Shown: positions 14,447 through 27,819, numbered from the stretch's first letter. The stretch is DNA of 64,000 nucleotides from Ipomoea triloba (GCF_003576645.1 NC_044929.1:1836323-1900322), one strand, 5' to 3'. The notes: generated by a model not told the origin, from the sequence alone. Numbers and translations are program-made.

Positions 14447-14742
14447 GAAAAATTGTAATTTATGTCCTTTCATAATATATCAATTACCAATGTCACTCAT
14501 AAATTATTAGTTAGGTAAATATTATCCATCAATTTTTGAAACGGTACATATATTGCTCCTCCCGTACTGTACGGGAGGGACAATACATGTATTGTTTTAA
14601 AAATTGATGAGCAATATTTACACTACGGGGGGACAATATATATACTGTTTTGAAAATTGAGGGGCAACATTTAAAATACTAATAATTCAGGGGTGACATT
14701 GATAATTGACATATTATGGAGAGACATAAATTACAATTTTTC
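14447..14742. mobile_element. Foldback MITE between PES and the RING gene
   Basis: The left end GAAAAATTGTAATTTATG is repeated inverted at the right end (CATAAATTACAATTTTTC after a short offset). Pairing continues inward through ATATATCAATTACCAATGTCA against TGACATTGATAATTGACATA, with a small CCGTACTGTACGGG palindrome near 14568. No coding sequence is present. The long inverted ends fit a non-autonomous DNA transposon. I could not define a confident target-site duplication, so the superfamily is left open. Confidence 0.65.
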
Positions 14743-15606
14743 ACAAATAATGTTGATATTATTTTGAAATGTTTAATTAAACAAAATAATGAAAAAATAA
14801 TACTCCGTAATAAACAAGATAATAGTTTGGTGGAGTTAAATTTTTAATTTTAATATGTAAGTGGTATGGTATATATAAAGTTTTAAATAATACTCCTCGC
14901 AAAAGTAACAAGGTGGCAAATGCGCCTACTATTTGCTAAGATCGCTTTGAACAACGGATGTGCTTAGATCGAATTCTTTGATCCTCCGGTGAAAATCAAG
15001 AGGTTGATAGAAAAAGGCAAAACTTTGTGGCATTCCTCAATTAGAGTAGCAAACGGGCACACATGAGGTTAACTTTTGCTTGGAATAAAGTTTTGTTTCA
15101 TCTCTATATTGTAAACCCAATATATCAATCATCAAACACAATGACAGAATTGTAAACACCTCTAAGCGTGGAAAAACTAGTCTAGAGATTTAAGTTTGCT
15201 CCAACTTCCGAGCCAAAGATTCTCTTGACAATTGGTTAAAGATGGATAAGTTCATGAGTCTCTTCCACTTAGAGCATTGTAGTATGTTTTGAGATGTTTC
15301 AGAAGTAGAGAAATGATTCAAGTGTATATATAGTTACAGACATTGTCATACAAACATCAGCTTTCTTTCTGAATGCAATTGCCTTGCACATTGTTTATAT
15401 ACAGTTCTTCACACAAGATAATCAAACTATTCTAATATAACATACAACAATAGTATACACAATGATTTGTCCGCATTACAATGTACCTGTGGTGACCTGA
15501 CCAAATAAAACTGCAGTCACCCATCGCGTCAGTACTGCTCCGCTTTAAGTTGCAACGAAGAAACCCGGGCTTGGATGAAACCGTGTTCCTCGCTTACGAG
15601 AGTTAG

Positions 15607-18600
15607 CTACACATCATATACAGGCAGGCGCTCTTCGATGTACACACGGCATATGGGGCACCTTTTGCACTTCTCGCAACAGGTACTGGGGAGAAAAAGC
15701 GATGATCAGTATGCACTCTCATCCCTTAAAAGAAGTCAGGAGTTCAAAACCCCTTCTCGTATGGAAAAACCAATATGACCAGTACTTTGCCTCTTAATTG
15801 GGCCAGTCCGGTACGAACAGGGATTAGTCAGAGTATAGTACAGGCTTAAGGCAGAAGAAGAAAGTAACGGCATAAGACACACTAAAGAGAGCACGAGTTT
15901 AATACCTGCAAAGAATGTGATGCCTACAAGGAAGCAGGACAACGTTTATCTGTTTTTCAAAGCAAATTTTGCATAGTACCTTTTCCTGATAAAAACAGCA
16001 ACGGGTAAGAGAACTACATGCAAATGAAGATGGCATTGTTCTAACGCAAGTGCATCTTACACTTAGGTATCTCGACAAGAAAAAGAATCTAAACTCATTT
16101 AGGTATCTTACATTTTGAAGCTTCTCAAATTCCTCCTGGTTTATCTCGGATGCCTCGGTTTGCTCCGAAAGTGCAGCTTGCAGTCTCCATATCTGATATG
16201 ACACGAGCCAATTATGATTAAAGTGGTTATATGGCGGCTGAAAATTAGTAAACCAAATGAAAGCAAACAAGCCTATGGACGAGATTATGACATTACAAAG
16301 GAGTCGGACGAAATTACCTCCTCTACAAGATCGGATTTGGGCATTTTCTTTACAATATCAGGTGAAAAAGTATTATACCTATACAATAAAAATCGGATGA
16401 GAATACAATAAACCAAGATAAGTTGGAACTCAAACCCAGGCTTTGTCACTCAACTGGACTATAATGCACATGTGTCAAACTACACTAAAAGACCGAGTCC
16501 AATCAATTAGCTAGTCTAACCCATGGCCTTATAAACTCATATGTTCTTTTATTTTTCCAATGTGGACTCTTAACACTAAGAATAAAATAACTCAAAAGAT
16601 CAAACGCAAGTACTGACCCAGGTGTCTGGGCTTGATAAAGACGGGCTTGCTCCTCGCGACTCCCTTCATCTATTGACCACCAACCTAATAACCTGTTACA
16701 AGTAAGATCCGAGTATTTATTACTGTCTGTACAGTCTCAGAAATGGCCAGATATTGCACGTCTAAATTTCATGACAATTACCTTGATCCACGATGCATGA
16801 ACCCTAAAGAACCATGAATGATTGGAGGAACCCTAAAATAGTTTCTGTTACCACCTTCAGTATATAGTAGGGACGCAATTTTCTCCAGAAATCTAAAGAT
16901 AGCAAACACAACTGCTACTCCTTGGAGCAGAAAAAGAGGAGCAAAGAGAACCGGAATTGGGATATATCTAGCACTAGGTGGAGTTTCCTGGAATATAAAA
17001 GTAATGGTTATAAGTTCGAGAAAAAATCATGAAAAATCAAATGCAAAAAATTTGTTTCAATGGATGTACCGCTAATCGCATAAAAAGCATTATTTGAAAA
17101 CCAACAAGGAGAACTTTCATAATATGCCCACCGATGTCCTGCAAACTGCAAATTCCACTCTGTTCAAATTCTTCGTCTGGAGATACCAGCAAGCCGCTAC
17201 CCCGGTTAGAATATCCTGCACTTGTTGAAGATGAACTGGGCGTTCGAATATGAGAATGCCTATGAATCGCAGGATTATACCATTTTGTGCAGATAAGAAA
17301 GGCAAAACATTGAGCCACCCTGTAAAATCAATGAACTTTTCAGCAAGCGGATGGGTGAGAGTCACGAACTAGAAATCACTGAGGCAAGTAGAAAAAGGCG
17401 TTTTGTACCCATAGTTAATAAATAAGTCCCACCAGCCAAGAGCAACTACATCACCTGCACGTAATTATTAGTTTAGGTAAATAACTAGAATTAGTTGAGA
17501 AAAAAAAAGTACTCCTAATAAAACAAAAAGAAGAATACTAAAACATCGGACTATTCCAGGAAGATATCAAAATCTTAATCTCTTCAACCAATCTTAATCC
17601 AGGATTGCTAGACATGGCAAATCCCTCCTATTCCCTGAATTGCAAGTTTGCAACCAAATGGCACCTCAGAGTACTCATCGAGAAGTGTTTTGTTTCTTAA
17701 GGCATGCGAGTATGTCTAAGTGCCACAATGTTTAGTAGAACCGGGAATTCATACTTCTGTGACAGTAACTGAGCAGCGCCATTATTCTGGTCTAAGACAA
17801 TAGACGCATGTTTGGCACAATTTAATCAAATTCCTAATATTTACTTTAGAACCAGACTTATCGGTCCCCTTTCCATTTAATAATAGATCTATGTTATGAC
17901 AACAAAACTTCAATGTCCAATCACCTGAATTTTAAAAACCATAGAATTCATTCATTACCCATACCGATGAAATTTAAGCATTAGGAAGCTAACAATTACC
18001 ACACAGCTTCAGAAGAGTGAATGCCGTTGCTGCAATGAGGAAGACCATGGATATTGCAACCCAAAAATGCTGAGCCAAAATGATTAAATTCCTTTAAAAC
18101 CTCGAAATGAAAAGAGAAGTATGCATAGCTTCTGAAAACTAGTATTTGACAGAGTACTACTAAGAACTTACGGGAAGGGTTTCCCATATGGCCTCATCAG
18201 TCAGGTTTTCATCATCTCCAGGCATTAAAGCCCTACACATTCTAAACAAGGGAAAAAGATGCCATAAGATACTAAAATGCATATAATGCTCAATCGGGAA
18301 TCCGCTAACTTTCCTGACTGAATAAAAAAAAATGATATGCCAATAATTTTGGACATCCTGTACCCTAATCATAATGTTGAAAATAGCTTTACGGACCAGA
18401 ATGCTTAATCAGAAGTCCAAGTAGCAAAAGTGTCTTACCTAACATTATCAACCAAAATGGCAGATTCAAACATTAGCAAGGGAAAGAATACAATCTTCAA
18501 ATTTACAGCTGCAAACCGCCACAAATTCTAAATTAACTTGTGTCATTAGATTAATCATTAAAAATCCTAGGCTATAACAATATGATGTTAAAGGGTTTTG

Positions 18601-19054
18601 CTTCATTACCATATCTGCTGTCAAGATATATACAGAGAAGTAGTTCAAAAGCAACAAGCAACGGTGTTGCCATGATAGCATGATAAGGTGCCCACTGTTC
18701 AAGGAAGAAAATTCGCAACTCATTACAGCTGCTTATTGAAAATTAATATAATAATGCAAGTACAAAATAATCTGCTTAATAAACCAGTTATCTTTAAAAA
18801 TAAAATAAAATAAAATAAGGTGAGGTATTATACATTTCGACCATGGGGCATTGATGGAGCAGGTAAGGAGAATCGACCCCTTGCTACAACCACATGAAAT
18901 AACCAAAGAGGGATAAAAACAGCCCTGCAAGATCAAGCCATAAGCAAAACCTGTAAAATCTGGTAAGTGAAGAGATTCACATGCTTATCACCATTATATG
19001 GAATATAGATTTGCAAATTAAAATTCAACAGACTGTGTGTGTGTAAGAGGGAAG

Positions 19055-19087
<33 letters not shown>

Positions 19088-20431
19088 GAACTTTTTGTTA
19101 TAATTATGGAAGACTAAATTGATTTCAAACTTTATTCAAGTAATAAAACAGTATTTATAAGCCCAATAAGGCCTTTGCTAGCCATTATTTGCCAATAAGC
19201 TGTACACGCACATATCCACGAATCTAAATATTTCTTCTCATTTTTTTCCGCATTCACATTAAATGACGTTTACTTCAATTATTGCAAAAAAAATAAGCAA
19301 AGAGCACAACATGGACACCAATCGGCCCCAACAAAATTTTCCAACTGTTTGAATAATTATAATTGAGAAAGTTTGCTTGCAAGAAAGAAAACGAAGAATT
19401 ATCTGGTTTTTACTATCCTCCAGAAATAGGAACCAAAATCTTTATCTGATTCTTAATCTTATGCCAACTCTAGAATGTTCCATAAGTTGATCCACCCTCA
19501 GACTTAAAAGAACTAAGAACCACAAAAAGTAAAATTTGATGTGAAAGCCATACACTTAAATTTACCAAAAAGAGCATTGATGCCTACTTGACAAATACTA
19601 TCTATTATGTACTCAGACAAACGCACACGCCACAGGGCGACTACGGTTATCGGGGTTGTTTGTGGGTTGCCTATGTCGATAGATGATTTAAAGGAAATAG
19701 GGAACGAGATACTATTTCAAGAGTTTTCCCACCCAAACAGCCAGACTAAATAAAACATAAAAAGGAAATGAGAATCATTAAGGCTCCTTAGGATAACTAT
19801 TCGCTATCTCTGAAGGAAATAAATCAATTCTAATAACAAAAATATTTTAGAATCAACTAGTAAAATGTCAATATCTCCTGATTTTCTGAATCCTAACACT
19901 ATCACTTAAATGAACTAAAAGGAATCAGGCAGGATCCCGGAGGAGCATAAATCCTTGTCATTCAGGTAAACATATACTGAATTATGTAGTTCATTCGTGA
20001 ACCGCACATTTGGAATTCAGAAAGGTTCAAATTTTATCCTCAAAAATAAATTTAAGTAGAAAAAATAAATATAAAATCTCTGGAATGCTCTAACTGACTA
20101 ACATAGTAACACTTTCAATAACTTGCGAAATTCGTGAAAGCTGAATATTTTAGGTTTGGGAATTCAGTTGTTTAATCGGAATTTCCTGAATTGAATGAAA
20201 AGCTGAAAACGCCACTGAAACAGACATATAAATGCTTAAAATTTTATCAAAATCACTGGAAAAAAAAATAATAATAAAGCATTAAACGGACCACCAAGAG
20301 TAGGGAAAAGCTCGATCGAGCTTGAGAACGAGAAGCAGAGTAAAGGAAAACAGCAATCCATGAGCCGCCACTCCTTGCAACGACTTCAATACTCTCCTGC
20401 CGGTCATCACTCTCGGCCGCTCCGGCGCCAT
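15607..20431 (-). CDS. Multi-pass membrane protein with C-terminal RING finger (TMEM185-like E3 ligase)
   Basis: Fourteen exons (20431-20292, 18924-18834, 18694-18610, 18508-18439, 18241-18172, 18069-18000, 17454-17409, 17319-17070, 16987-16782, 16692-16618, 16378-16318, 16192-16112, 15985-15906, 15685-15607) join into 467 codons plus stop. About eight hydrophobic segments fill residues 15-335. A coiled, glutamate-rich stretch (WRLQAALSEQTEASE) precedes a C3HC4 RING at 420-454, with C420/C423, C435, H437, C441, C444, C451 and C454 visible. It ends IEERLPVYDV, as in Arabidopsis At1g68820-type proteins annotated 'transmembrane Fragile-X-F-associated', which have nearly the same length. A membrane-bound ubiquitin ligase role is inferred from the RING; the substrate is unknown. 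A second in-frame ATG at 20407 is an alternative start. Exon 1 needs the donor at 20291 (GTCCGT) to keep frame. Confidence 0.93.
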
Positions 20432-20442
20432 TCTCAGCTCCT

Positions 20443-20477
<35 letters not shown>

Positions 20478-21262
20478 TGTGTGTTACTGTATTGCGTGCA
20501 CGTAAATTCGTTCCGTTGGAACAGAGAGCCACGGAGCAACAACTCTGACAGAATTTCCTTAAACTAAAGAGAGAAAGGTGAGAAGAACATTTTCAATTGT
20601 TGACATCACTGTTCATTGCCATTTGACTTTGCAGGTTTGCTATTCAGGACTTATTCTCCTTCTATTTGTAGTTTAGGACACCTGTATTCTTTGTAAACTG
20701 CACACTACGCATAGACTCCATAATTAGGAAATAAACCCAAAAGTCATATAGCATCAACTATCTCATCCTCCAAAAGACTGCCTACTGAACTAGTGAACTA
20801 AACTCGTGCAAACCATTCAACATTCCAACTCTCTTCTAAACTCATGCGGGCCATCAAACATTCCAACTCCCTTCTGCCTAGTAGGACCAGGCGACTGAGT
20901 ACTTTATGATTAACACCGGTCCAACTACTCTTACGTACAACCCACCAACTAGTCATTCACTTTCCTATGGCTAACGAAGCCAACAATGCAAGAAAGTACA
21001 ATGCAACATTTTGAAGTCATCCCCTTAACACAATCTACACTTCATTACCAATTCATTTTTCAGACATTTAGCTCCAAAATCATTCAACATATCCCTCATT
21101 ACCTACTCCTTTTTCAAGAAGGGGTGGAAGAACTTCACTCTCAACTCCTATTTTAAGCATTCGAATGCAAAAATTTCAACATGTACTTCGTTACCGACTC
21201 CTTTTTCAAAGAGGTGTGAAGCAACTTCATCAAACACTCATTTTCCATGCATCTAACTCTAA
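20432..21262. other. 5' flank of the RING gene and spacer
   Basis: A (CT)n tract at about 20440-20480 (GA on the sense strand) lies just upstream of the RING-gene start and probably belongs to its 5' leader or core promoter, as is common in plants. Beyond it I see degenerate repeats of 'CTTCGTTACCGACTC.TTTT' (near 21186, 21718 and, weaker, 21810) but no gene. Confidence 0.5.
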
Positions 21263-21701
21263 CGGCCTGTTTGGTTCGCTGAAAATATTTGAGGAGGAAC
21301 GGATTTGAAATTCCATGGAAAAGAAATTATCGGAAAGATTAATTACATTGTTTCGTTTGTGGAAAAGAAATTACGGGGATATTGAGTATATTGTTTGGTT
21401 GGGTTTCAAATTGTAAGGAATAATGAGTATAAATACCAATACACCCATATACAACAACAACAACATCAACAATAATAATAATAATAATAAGGATAATTTA
21501 AAAAAAAAAATTAATGATGGCAAAATTGTCATTCTAGTTTTCTATGGAAAACAAAATATCAAGGGTGAGCCAAGGAAATTTTTTTTCGGTGAAAAATGTT
21601 TTTCATGAACCAAACAGAGGAAAATCCAATTTTTTTTTTTTTCATATTTTAAGATAACTTTGTTTCAAGGGAAAAAGTTTTCCATTCAACCAAACACCCC
21701 C
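21263..21701. mobile_element. Tourist-like MITE (PIF/Harbinger type), copy 1
   Basis: The element is bounded by TAA on both sides (21260-21262 and 21702-21704), the target preference of PIF/Harbinger elements. Its ends are inverted versions of a TGTTTGGTT core (CGGCCTGTTTGGTTCGCTG at the left; the complement of GGGGGTGTTTGGTTG at the right). The interior repeats GGAAAA/TTTTCC-rich motifs and is closely related to the copy at 26041-26495. It encodes no transposase. Confidence 0.8.
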
Positions 21702-22613
21702 TAAATCTCTAATCGTATACTTCGTTACCGACTCATTTTTAAGGAGCTGTGAAGGAAGTTCATTGTCAACTCTTTTTTTCCAAGTGTCCAACTCCAACTC
21801 TTTCCACTTATACTTTGTTACTTGCTTCTTTTTCAATGAGACGTGAAAGAACTCCATCGTCAATTCCTTTTTCATACTTCCAAATGTGTGCTCTGAATGA
21901 ATCTCGTTTTATGACTTTAACCGACAAAAAATCACAATAAAGTAAATTAACTTAGATTGTCAACTGCCCAATAAATCAATTGGCATTGTCTTATTGTGTA
22001 AGTTGGAATCACTTCTTTGAAAAAAAAAAAAAAAGAAACTAAAAAATGGAGTTCCAATTGAAAATTTATTTCCAAACTAAATACGCCCTAACATTTGGTA
22101 ATACGCAATGGCCAACTGCAAATTAAAGTGAAATACCAAAAATATATATATATATTAATGAATTCAAGGGTAAATTTGAAAGTATAGGGATCTAGATGTT
22201 ACTATAAAAAGGCTGTAGGGGTCCATCTATAACTATCTAATTTTTTAGATAGAAAAAATATCTAACGAAAATTAAGAAGAAAAAATGTTTATTATAATTT
22301 TCAGAGGAAAATTACAAAAGTAGAGCGTGAGTGCGTGACAGCTCTAGAAGGCCAAAAAAGACAAATAAAATAAAATAAAATTATAAAGCTCCTTCTTAAC
22401 TTCTACCAAGCATGGACGTTAATTAAGGACTATTTTGTCTTTTAAAATAAAAAGGTAGGATGGGTTGAAAGAATGAAAATTGGGCCCAATGATAAGCGCA
22501 TAGCATATCGGGGCAGGCGGGCAGCTCAAAGCCCATCGCAAGATAAAATAATCTATAAGAGTGATTTTATTGGGATTTTTTTAGAATTGTTGGCAGATTT
22601 TACTCGAAGTTAA

Positions 22614-22745
22614 TTTTTTTTGAATACTACTAACTCTATTACAATGCAGTATCTGTTCATAATTACTTTCTCAACCTATAACACAAGAGTCAATATTGCC
22701 TCCACTGAGGCTCGAACCCACCACCTCCTGTATATATATATCAAA
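22614..22745 (-). mobile_element. tRNA-derived SINE, 5'-degraded
   Basis: On the minus strand this has the same box-B-like GGGTTCGAGCCTCAGTGGAG and 3' body ending in an A run (T run at 22614-22621) as the SINE at 8948. The box A region is replaced by a TA repeat and is not recognisable. Confidence 0.72.
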
Positions 22746-22794
22746 CCCTAAAATCTAAATTTCTAGCGGAGTAGTAGATCCATCATTGCATATT

Positions 22795-23255
22795 GGCAAA
22801 AACTTGTGTGAGACCGTCTCACCATGAGACGGGACGGGTCGGGTCGGGTCGGGTCAAGATGCAAACGTAACACTTATATGCACAAATGTCATACTTATAT
22901 GCTCAAATGCAATACTAATCAGGAATAAAATTTTTATTACTTATAAGGGCAAATGTAATACTTTTAAGGGAAAATACAATACTTTTACATTTCGATTTAA
23001 AAGTATTACATTTTTCATCAAAAGTATTATATTTGCCCTTATAAGTAAGGGGCACTTGTCAACATTACTTATTATAAAAATTAAAATGTATTACTTTTTC
23101 TCTTATAAGTAACAAAAATTATATTCTTGATTAGTGTTATATTTAAGCATATAAGTATGACATTTGCACATATAAGTATGACATTTGCATGGTGCTTCGA
23201 CCCGTCTCACGAATAAGGATCCGTGAGATTAGACGGTCTCACACAAGTGTGACCC
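22795..23255. mobile_element. Mutator-like MITE, copy 1
   Basis: The element runs from GGCAAAAACTTGTGTGAG to CTCACACAAGTGTGACCC and is flanked by a perfect 9-base duplication, TTGCATATT (22786-22794 and 23256-23264). That length is the signature of Mutator-like insertion. The shared terminal core is ACTTGTGTGAGACCGTCT. The subterminal region carries four to five GGGTC/GGGAC repeats, and the interior holds repeated CTTATAAG- and TATAAGTATGACATTTGC-type motifs facing both ways. It has no coding capacity. The copy at 36820-37265 is the same family in the opposite orientation. Confidence 0.88.
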
Positions 23256-24055
23256 TTGCATATTACATAGTAGTAGTGGAGGCAGTAGAGAAACATTTGA
23301 TTGATCAACAGTTGATCTTGAGTTTTTAATTATTTGCGCGCTTGTTGCTGTCATTATCTTCACACTTATTGTGTCTTACGACTCCAACTATTCGTCTATT
23401 ATTGTTATGTTATGTTTATTTCTTTCTTTAGAAATATGTAAGGCTTATAAAGTGGATAACGTGTAGATATTAAATTAGCTCGCTCCAAACATATTTAAAG
23501 CCAATTAATTGATAGTAGCAGAGGTGGGAGGCTGAACATACACACCATTATGGTAATCGGAATATTGCGGCGGCGGTGGGCAGAGGAAGAGACGGCTGCA
23601 GTGATGGGCGGGCAGGGTGAGGATGCCGGAGATGACAAAATAAACTGACACTGTAACCTTGACGTCACGCACAACTAGACAAACGACAAACTGGATATTT
23701 GCAACACTACTGCATAGCATCAACAAAAACCTACGTAATCAATCAAACACCCATATTTCTATGTAAAGGTTTGGGTGTTAAGGTTTCATCAGTCACGAAA
23801 AAGATCCTTTTCCCAATTCCCCTCTCTCGCCATTCTCTCAAGTTATCTTGTGTTCAGACCTGGAAATAATGTACCAAACAACACACCCAAAAATGCACAC
23901 ACAAAATGTAAGTAAACAAAAGAAGGATGAGGACTTGCAAATAGTACTACTAGCTAGGGGATTGTTTGGTTGTTGGGACTTGGGAGATTGAGGGGGAAAT
24001 GTTCTTTAATTACTTTTATTTTCACTCCGCAATTTGCCATAAAGAAAATTAGTAA

Positions 24056-24290
24056 AATTCGTTCGGACATGTTACTTAACTGGTTCAGTAGGTAGTATTT
24101 TGGAGAAGATACTAATATTCAAATTTCGACAGCGGTAATGCGGGAATTATGCCCAAAGTATACAGATCCCTCGTGCACACCGACATTTGGCCATGTCTGC
24201 TGAGTCATTGAGTCACCATGATTTACATTCTCCCAAATGCTCTATCGAGCAGGGTGTGGAGGCTTACAGTTGAAGATTCAACATTTTGGG
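24056..24290 (+). repeat. Dispersed SINE-like repeat, family 2
   Basis: This block shares ordered motifs with 44196-44430 and, more weakly, 47955-48195: CTGGTTCAGTAGGTAGTAT, TCCCTCGTGCACACCGACAT, GGCCATGTCTGCTGAGTCAT and CACCATGATTTACAT. The spacing is preserved. The length and dispersed distribution suggest a SINE or a small non-autonomous element, but I do not see a clear box B, A tail or target duplication. Confidence 0.6.
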
Positions 24291-24927
24291 CGAAGAATTA
24301 GTAAAATTTATTAGGTTTTGTGCTCATTGAAAATATAATTTTATCTCAATCAAATTTTAAATGTATTCTCAGTGATTTGATTTGATATTGTTAACCTTGT
24401 ACTAAACTCAATTATTTGACAATCATGGGATACGAATCTGTAGGTCACAAACAAATAGGATTTTACACATACAAACATTTTGCATAGTAAAACTAGAATT
24501 CAACATTAAAGAAATTGTACCATACTCATATTGTAAAGTACCCCACAAAATTATATTACATTCTCTTCCCATATTAAATAAAGGGAATGAATTAACTAAC
24601 CACTGCAACTAATCCCAATATTAAAAAGCCAACCAAGAACCAACCAAACAAATTAAGTGACAAATAAATTTTGTCATTCCACAATATATAATTATAAACC
24701 CCACAACCAAGAAACTTATAAGCTTCTAACTAATATTCTCTAAATTAAACATTAAACACTCACCACTAACTTGGCTTATAATAATCTCCTTAGTGGTGAT
24801 GAGATTGCAACTAACCAAACAACCCCTTCATCAATTTTTTTTCTTTGAGAACGAACCAGACTCAAGACTGACATTAACTGATCCTTTTGAATCTAGCCCA
24901 CTGGGATTAGTAGAAATCAATAAGAGA

Positions 24928-27819
24928 TTATTTGTGGTGTTGAAATATGTTAATATTATTCGTTCTTTGTCTCTTCACACTCCCTGACTGATCTTCTCCG
25001 CCGTTTGATCTCTCCATCACCGCTCTCAGCGCGTCTTCAACGGAACTTATGGACTGCAACGGCTCGTCGTCGCCGTCGCATTCGCCGTCGCCGGTGATGA
25101 ACAGCACGTTTCTCATGCGGCCGCCGAGGGTGGTGATTTCGGCCCGCAATGCTTTCAGCCGGAGACCCTTTAGGGTCTTGATGAGGTCAGGCAAGAGGTC
25201 CGACCGGTCGTCGCAGCACAGCGTCGCTCTTATCAATAGTTTGTTATTGCCCACCTCGCCGGAGACGTTGTCGACAGTGAGCTCGTCGGTCTCCGTCGGC
25301 ACCGGCGTCGTCTCGGCGATCACTGACGTCTGTCTCTTCAGCTCCTTCACATGCTGTATCACCTCTGCCAGCAATGAAGCTTTATCCGTCTATACATATA
25401 ATGCAAGAAATCAAATATTAGTTTTTTTTTATTAAAAGAAACAAAATATTAATGGTGTCACATAAAAATGATTTCTTGTTAAAATCTAATGACTGATTGG
25501 ACAGCCCTCCAAAGGTTGAATTTTCAACCCTGAGAGTCTCCTGCACCTCAATTTGACTGAAAATGTCAAAGGTTCAAATGTTGACCGAGTACAAGAGATC
25601 TGTCAAATTTCAGTATAATCTTCACATTATTACTGTCGAGTTTCGAAATTTGATCTATTCTGTCAAATATCTTACTGAACCAGTAAGCTAAAACTATATT
25701 AACTAGGTGACTCTCAATTAATAGAACTAGTCTAGTCTTAATCTTAACTGTAAAACCTAATGTATCAAAAAGGATGTTTTCTTGTTCCTCTCTTATCAAC
25801 ATAGAAGATAGCAAAGAACCGGCAAGAGATTTCCATGGAAGCTTTTAAACTGTTAGCTGGTTTCTCTTTATCATGCCAATCTAGCGAGATTAACGCTTTT
25901 ATTAATCCCTTTTTCCCCAGTTGTCCTTTCCTAGATATTATCACCACAATTCCACAAATATACATTTACAAAAATTTGACTTCCCCTACAAGTTCTTTTA
26001 TTCATTAAAAATGCCAATTACACAGATCAAATCACACTAACATCCCGTTTGGTTCGCTGGAAAATATTTGTAGGAAATGGAATTCAAATTCCATGGAAAA
26101 CAAATTATCAGGAAAATGGATTCCATTGTTTAGTTGGTGGAAAATAAATTACTGGGAATTAAATTCCATTGTTTGGTTGGGTTTGGAATGGTAAGAAATA
26201 TAATGCGTATAATGACATATTTAACCCTACACAATAATAATATAATAATGATAAAAGAGTAATTAATAAAGTAGAGTGAGGGTAGAATTGTGATACTAGT
26301 TTTCCATGGAAAAAGTTTTCTATGGAAAACAAAATACCTAAGATTTGCTATGAAAACATTTTCCTTATTGTTAAGGAAAACTTTTTCCCATGGAATTTGT
26401 TTTCCATCCAACCAAACAACATAAAACACCATTTTCCCCCACTTTAAAAGGAAAACATTTTCCGGAAAATGTTTTCCATCCAACCAAACACCCCCTAAAA
26501 GATTGAAATTAACAGCTCCAACAGAAGATATAGTATATGTATGGCTTCTTTTCTAATTTCAATATCCTAAGCAAAACTTATTAGCATTATTGTATCTTAT
26601 CTAATACATTATGAATTGACTGAGTAGCATTATATTTCCCCACAATTCACATGATTCTTGTGTGGTGTAATCAATCTATGCCACTACAAACTATCATTGT
26701 CCATATACAAATACAATCATTGTAATCATGCTTCATGATTGAAATTTTTAATATTATAAATTTGGACACTATATATAGTGCACATCATAAATTTCCATAG
26801 TTCTAGTTTAGTAAATATTATTTTCTTAATCATCATCAATTTTATTGAAAAAACACACATTTTAACTCATCAATAGTTATGATAATAATATTTTTTTTTG
26901 AAGGAAGTTATGATAATAATATAAAACTAGCTAATCCTTTAAATATTAATCACATGGTTTAATTAAAAACCCTAACTGAATGACTAAATCCACCACTTTA
27001 CTAGAAATTAAAAGACTAATTGTTTAAAATAAGGAAAAAAAGTTACCCATTTTCCAATTTTTCTTAAGAAGATCAAAATGACTAAAACAAAATCTCTAAA
27101 TTTTTCATGATATTTATAGTTAATCTCGTTGTTTTTTCAAGAAAAAAGAAATTAGTTGTTACAAAATGAAAATTTATGTGCAAAACACATAATCTAACAG
27201 GGAAAAATATGCGAAAAAGAAAAAGAAATTTTCTTCGAAATGACATGATGTCATGATCATCATAATAACTACCTAGTTAGTGAAAATAGCACTTAAATAT
27301 GTTTATATCAACAAAACAAACAGACAAAAATAGTATAAAAAAAAAGCAGAAAAAGCTTACTTTTGTAGTGTTGGGAAGAAGGCTGCGAAGCTTAGCAAGA
27401 TGATTATTGATTCTCTCTCTTCTTCTCCGTTCGGCTTCGCTGTGGCTCTTCGAGGCGGCGAGGGCCTTAGCGTCCATTATTTCTTGAGCCGCCAGCTTCT
27501 GCAGCTCGGCTTGGAGCCCAAACGGCCCAGCCGAACCGGGGTGCACTACTTGACCTAACAGCGTGTCGGAGATCAGCCGGAGATGCTCCGACGGTGGCGC
27601 GTCGTCGTACGCGAAGGGCAAGGATTGCCTCCGGCCGAAAAACCCGCCGTACGGGGACGGAGCCGGCGGGAGGAGGAACGGGTCGTGATCCCGGCCCGAG
27701 TTGATGGGGAAAGGAACCGGATTGTAGGGTTGTTGGACCGGGTTGAAACTCCATGGAAATATTTGTGATGACATTCCTGCCCCTCCCGTGTATGCATCTG
27801 TGCTGCTTTGTGGTTGCAT
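24928..27819 (-). CDS. bHLH transcription factor of the bHLH30/TMO5 group
   Basis: Two exons, 27819-27361 and 25389-24928, meet at a phase-0 GT-AG intron and give 306 residues. The basic region (about 125-140) reads SHSEAERRRRER and keeps the His-Glu-Arg DNA-contact residues for E-box/G-box binding. The helix-loop-helix continues across the splice as LPNTTK|TDKASLLAEVIQHV. Residues about 203-252 form an ACT-like domain (LLIRATLCCDDRSDLLP ... LRAEITTLGGRMRNVLF). The C-terminus SVKRQRTNN is family-typical. Arabidopsis relatives (bHLH30/T5L1, bHLH32/TMO5) pair with LHW proteins to drive vascular cell divisions; that role is inferred for this gene. The first ATG is at 27819; the frame is open a little upstream but lacks another ATG, and a splice acceptor sits just before it. 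A Tourist-like MITE lies inside the 1,971-base intron. Confidence 0.94.
26041..26495. mobile_element. Tourist-like MITE, copy 2, in the bHLH intron
   Basis: It is flanked by TAA at 26038-26040 and 26496-26498. The ends carry inverted TGTTTGGTT cores, and the interior is rich in TGGAAAA/TTTTCCA repeats. It is a close relative of 21263-21701. It lies wholly within the intron, on the 3' (acceptor) side of the middle, and does not touch the coding exons. Confidence 0.82.
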
